A DNA stretch of 64,000 nt, from the NCBI RefSeq assembly GCF_963664735.1, contig NZ_OY761553.1, forward strand, positions 2,495,303-2,559,302, read 5' to 3'. This document shows positions 63,216-64,000 of this stretch, one piece after another (position 1 is the stretch's first letter; every line of letters starts with the position of its first letter). The translations under genes and the position numbers were made by a program. The stretch comes from an uncultured Cohaesibacter sp. (GTDB taxonomy: Bacteria; Pseudomonadota; Alphaproteobacteria; Rhizobiales; Cohaesibacteraceae). Under the pieces are notes generated by a model. That model had not been told where the DNA came from, did not search any database, and worked only from the letters and a program-made list of their open reading frames with translations.

Positions 63216-63246
63216 ATCGATTGCTCAATCGATCGCTTAAACGATC
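63216..63246. promoter_or_regulatory. two adjacent operator-like dyads before the nucleoside operon
   Basis: ATCGATTG-CT-CAATCGAT (63216-63233) is a perfect eight-base inverted repeat; overlapping it, GATCG-CTTAAA-CGATC (63231-63246) is a second. On the minus strand a possible -35 TTGAGC lies inside the first dyad, with AATTAA 17 bases on, so a bound repressor would block the promoter of the binding-protein gene, whose start is about 30 bases downstream. The regulator is not encoded in the window. Confidence 0.6.
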
Positions 63247-63696
63247 TGTTGTTTTTCATGTTTTGCCGTGGCCCGGATCAACATTATACCCACCGCCATC
63301 AATGGCAGCTGGCTACGAATAGAATTCGTCGGTAAACACAGACCTCTTGCAACACATTGGCGACAGTCTTGCACGGTCTGAGGCTCTTTGCAGCCAGAAT
63401 CTTTGCTTTTCACCACCGGGATTGCTGCTTTTCTGGCTTCAAAAGGCCATTGCTTGCAAAAAGCTCACATCGGCTCTCTAGCCGGAGTGCGTTGACGGTG
63501 AAAATTGGAGCATTTTTGAAAAATTGTGACACAAATACGGGAAAATTCGATGAAATTTTTCCTTCGCGCTCTCAAATTGAGATCAGTGAAAACGGAATTG
63601 TCATCAAACCCAATATGATTGATTTGTTGATAACTTGTCCTTTTAAAGCAAATTTAACCGATGGAAGCGCGGACAAAAAGAGCCTGAGAGTTTGGG
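63247..63696. other. intergenic region between the nucleoside operon and hrpB
   Basis: About 450 bases upstream of the operator dyads and downstream of the hrpB stop. No ORF with coding character, no clear terminator and no RNA gene is seen; AT-rich tracts occur around 63510-63560 and 63590-63660. Both neighbouring genes are on the minus strand, so the hrpB transcript ends before or within its left part and the nucleoside promoter lies at its left edge. Confidence 0.5.
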
Positions 63697-64000
63697 TTAT
63701 TTGCGCGGTTTGGCTCTTCGGGTTGCCTCGGTATTGATCGGATCATCAGGCCAGACATGTTTTGGATATTGCCCGCGCATATCGGCTTTTACATCTTTCC
63801 ATGAGCCACGCCAAAAGCCCGGCAAATCCCGCGTCACCTGAATGGGGCGGTGAGCAGGCGAGAGTAGATGCAAGAGCAGGGGCAATTTGCCTCCCATGAT
63901 CGCCGGATGCTCATCAAGACCAAACAGTTCCTGCACACGAACAGCCAGAACAGGACCATTTTCCGCTGCATAATCAATGGGAATGCGCGAACCGGTGGGC
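63697..64000 (-). CDS. hrpB: ATP-dependent helicase HrpB, C-terminal end
   Basis: Partial gene running out of the window; about 100 C-terminal codons are visible and end in TAA at 63697-63699. The text reads PTGSRIPIDYAAENGPVLAV, VQELFGLDEHPAIMGGKLPL, LHLLSPAHRPIQVTRDLPGF, then WRGSWKDVKADMRGQYPKH and a basic end (ATRRAKPRK). This is the signature of the HrpB C-terminal domain, a DEAH-type helicase found in many proteobacteria with no firm role. The helicase motifs lie outside the window. It precedes the nucleoside operon on the same strand with a 509-base gap. Confidence 0.95.
   Translation of the reverse strand, partial: PTGSRIPIDYAAENGPVLAVRVQELFGLDEHPAIMGGKLPLLLHLLSPAHRPIQVTRDLPGFWRGSWKDVKADMRGQYPKHVWPDDPINTEATRRAKPRK

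Noticed and set aside
1..64000. CRISPR arrays, tRNA or rRNA genes, insertion sequences and prophage
   Set aside because: No regularly spaced repeats, cloverleaf patterns, transposase motifs or phage genes were recognised by reading. A tRNAscan or repeat search would settle this.

Overview
The window reads as ordinary, gene-dense chromosome of an alphaproteobacterium, most likely a Hyphomicrobiales (Rhizobiales) member of moderate GC. This rests on gene order and family type: recR-ybaB-dnaX followed upstream by an alphaproteobacterial-type small SRP RNA; cytochrome c (CycM-like) beside kdsB and pheA; def-fmt-truA near dapE/dapD; a Caulobacter-style cpa/tad pilus locus; and a DnaX whose zinc-module cysteines are mostly gone. 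A marine genus such as Cohaesibacter or Pseudovibrio is possible, but that is a guess. I see no insertion sequence, prophage, CRISPR array, tRNA or rRNA.

Layout. 1-6900: end of dapD, a MerR regulator with a carboxymuconolactone-decarboxylase-like protein under a textbook MerR promoter, a DUF805 membrane protein, dapE, two tandem paralogous membrane proteins, then truA, fmt and def on the minus strand. 7060-12300: rmuC, a small secreted protein, recR, ybaB, dnaX and the 4.5S/SRP RNA gene with a clear promoter. 12450-22250: nudC, an acyltransferase, a Tat-like secreted metallo-beta-lactamase-fold protein, a large CHASE-PAS-GGDEF-EAL protein, a small Cys-containing secreted protein, pheA, kdsB and a membrane-anchored cytochrome c. 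22450-25000: NAD salvage (pncA, pncB) and a YbaK-type deacylase. 25245-31400: the yejABEF peptide ABC transporter. 31460-35390: a GhrA-type reductase, an NlpC/P60 peptidase, a MarR regulator and an M17 aminopeptidase.

35670-48000: a nearly complete Tad (Flp) pilus locus: tadD on plus; tadC, tadB, tadA, tadZ/cpaE, cpaD, cpaC, cpaB, cpaA and the Flp pilin on minus; then a stand-alone secretin-N-domain-like protein and two TadE-like minor pilins on plus. An orphan PhnD-like binding protein converges on the end of this locus.

49300-50600: a HAD hydrolase and a periplasmic retroviral-type aspartyl protease. 50660-63250: a long minus-strand nucleoside uptake and salvage cluster. In transcription order it is a BMP-family binding protein, the double ABC ATPase, two permeases, cdd, purine nucleoside phosphorylase, deoC, deoA, deoB, a membrane protein of unknown function, adenosine deaminase and upp. 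Together these import nucleosides, deaminate cytidine and adenosine, phosphorolyse nucleosides, and pass pentose phosphate through DeoB/DeoC and bases through Upp. Two overlapping dyads sit just upstream of the first gene and look like operators. The window ends in the C-terminus of the helicase hrpB.

The most unusual observation is that the deoB reading frame runs without a stop into a complete small secreted protein with its own start codon, ribosome binding site and signal peptide. No undescribed multi-gene system is evident. The other candidates worth a look are the tandem membrane paralogs, the orphan binding protein beside the Tad locus, and several perfect dyads in regulatory positions.
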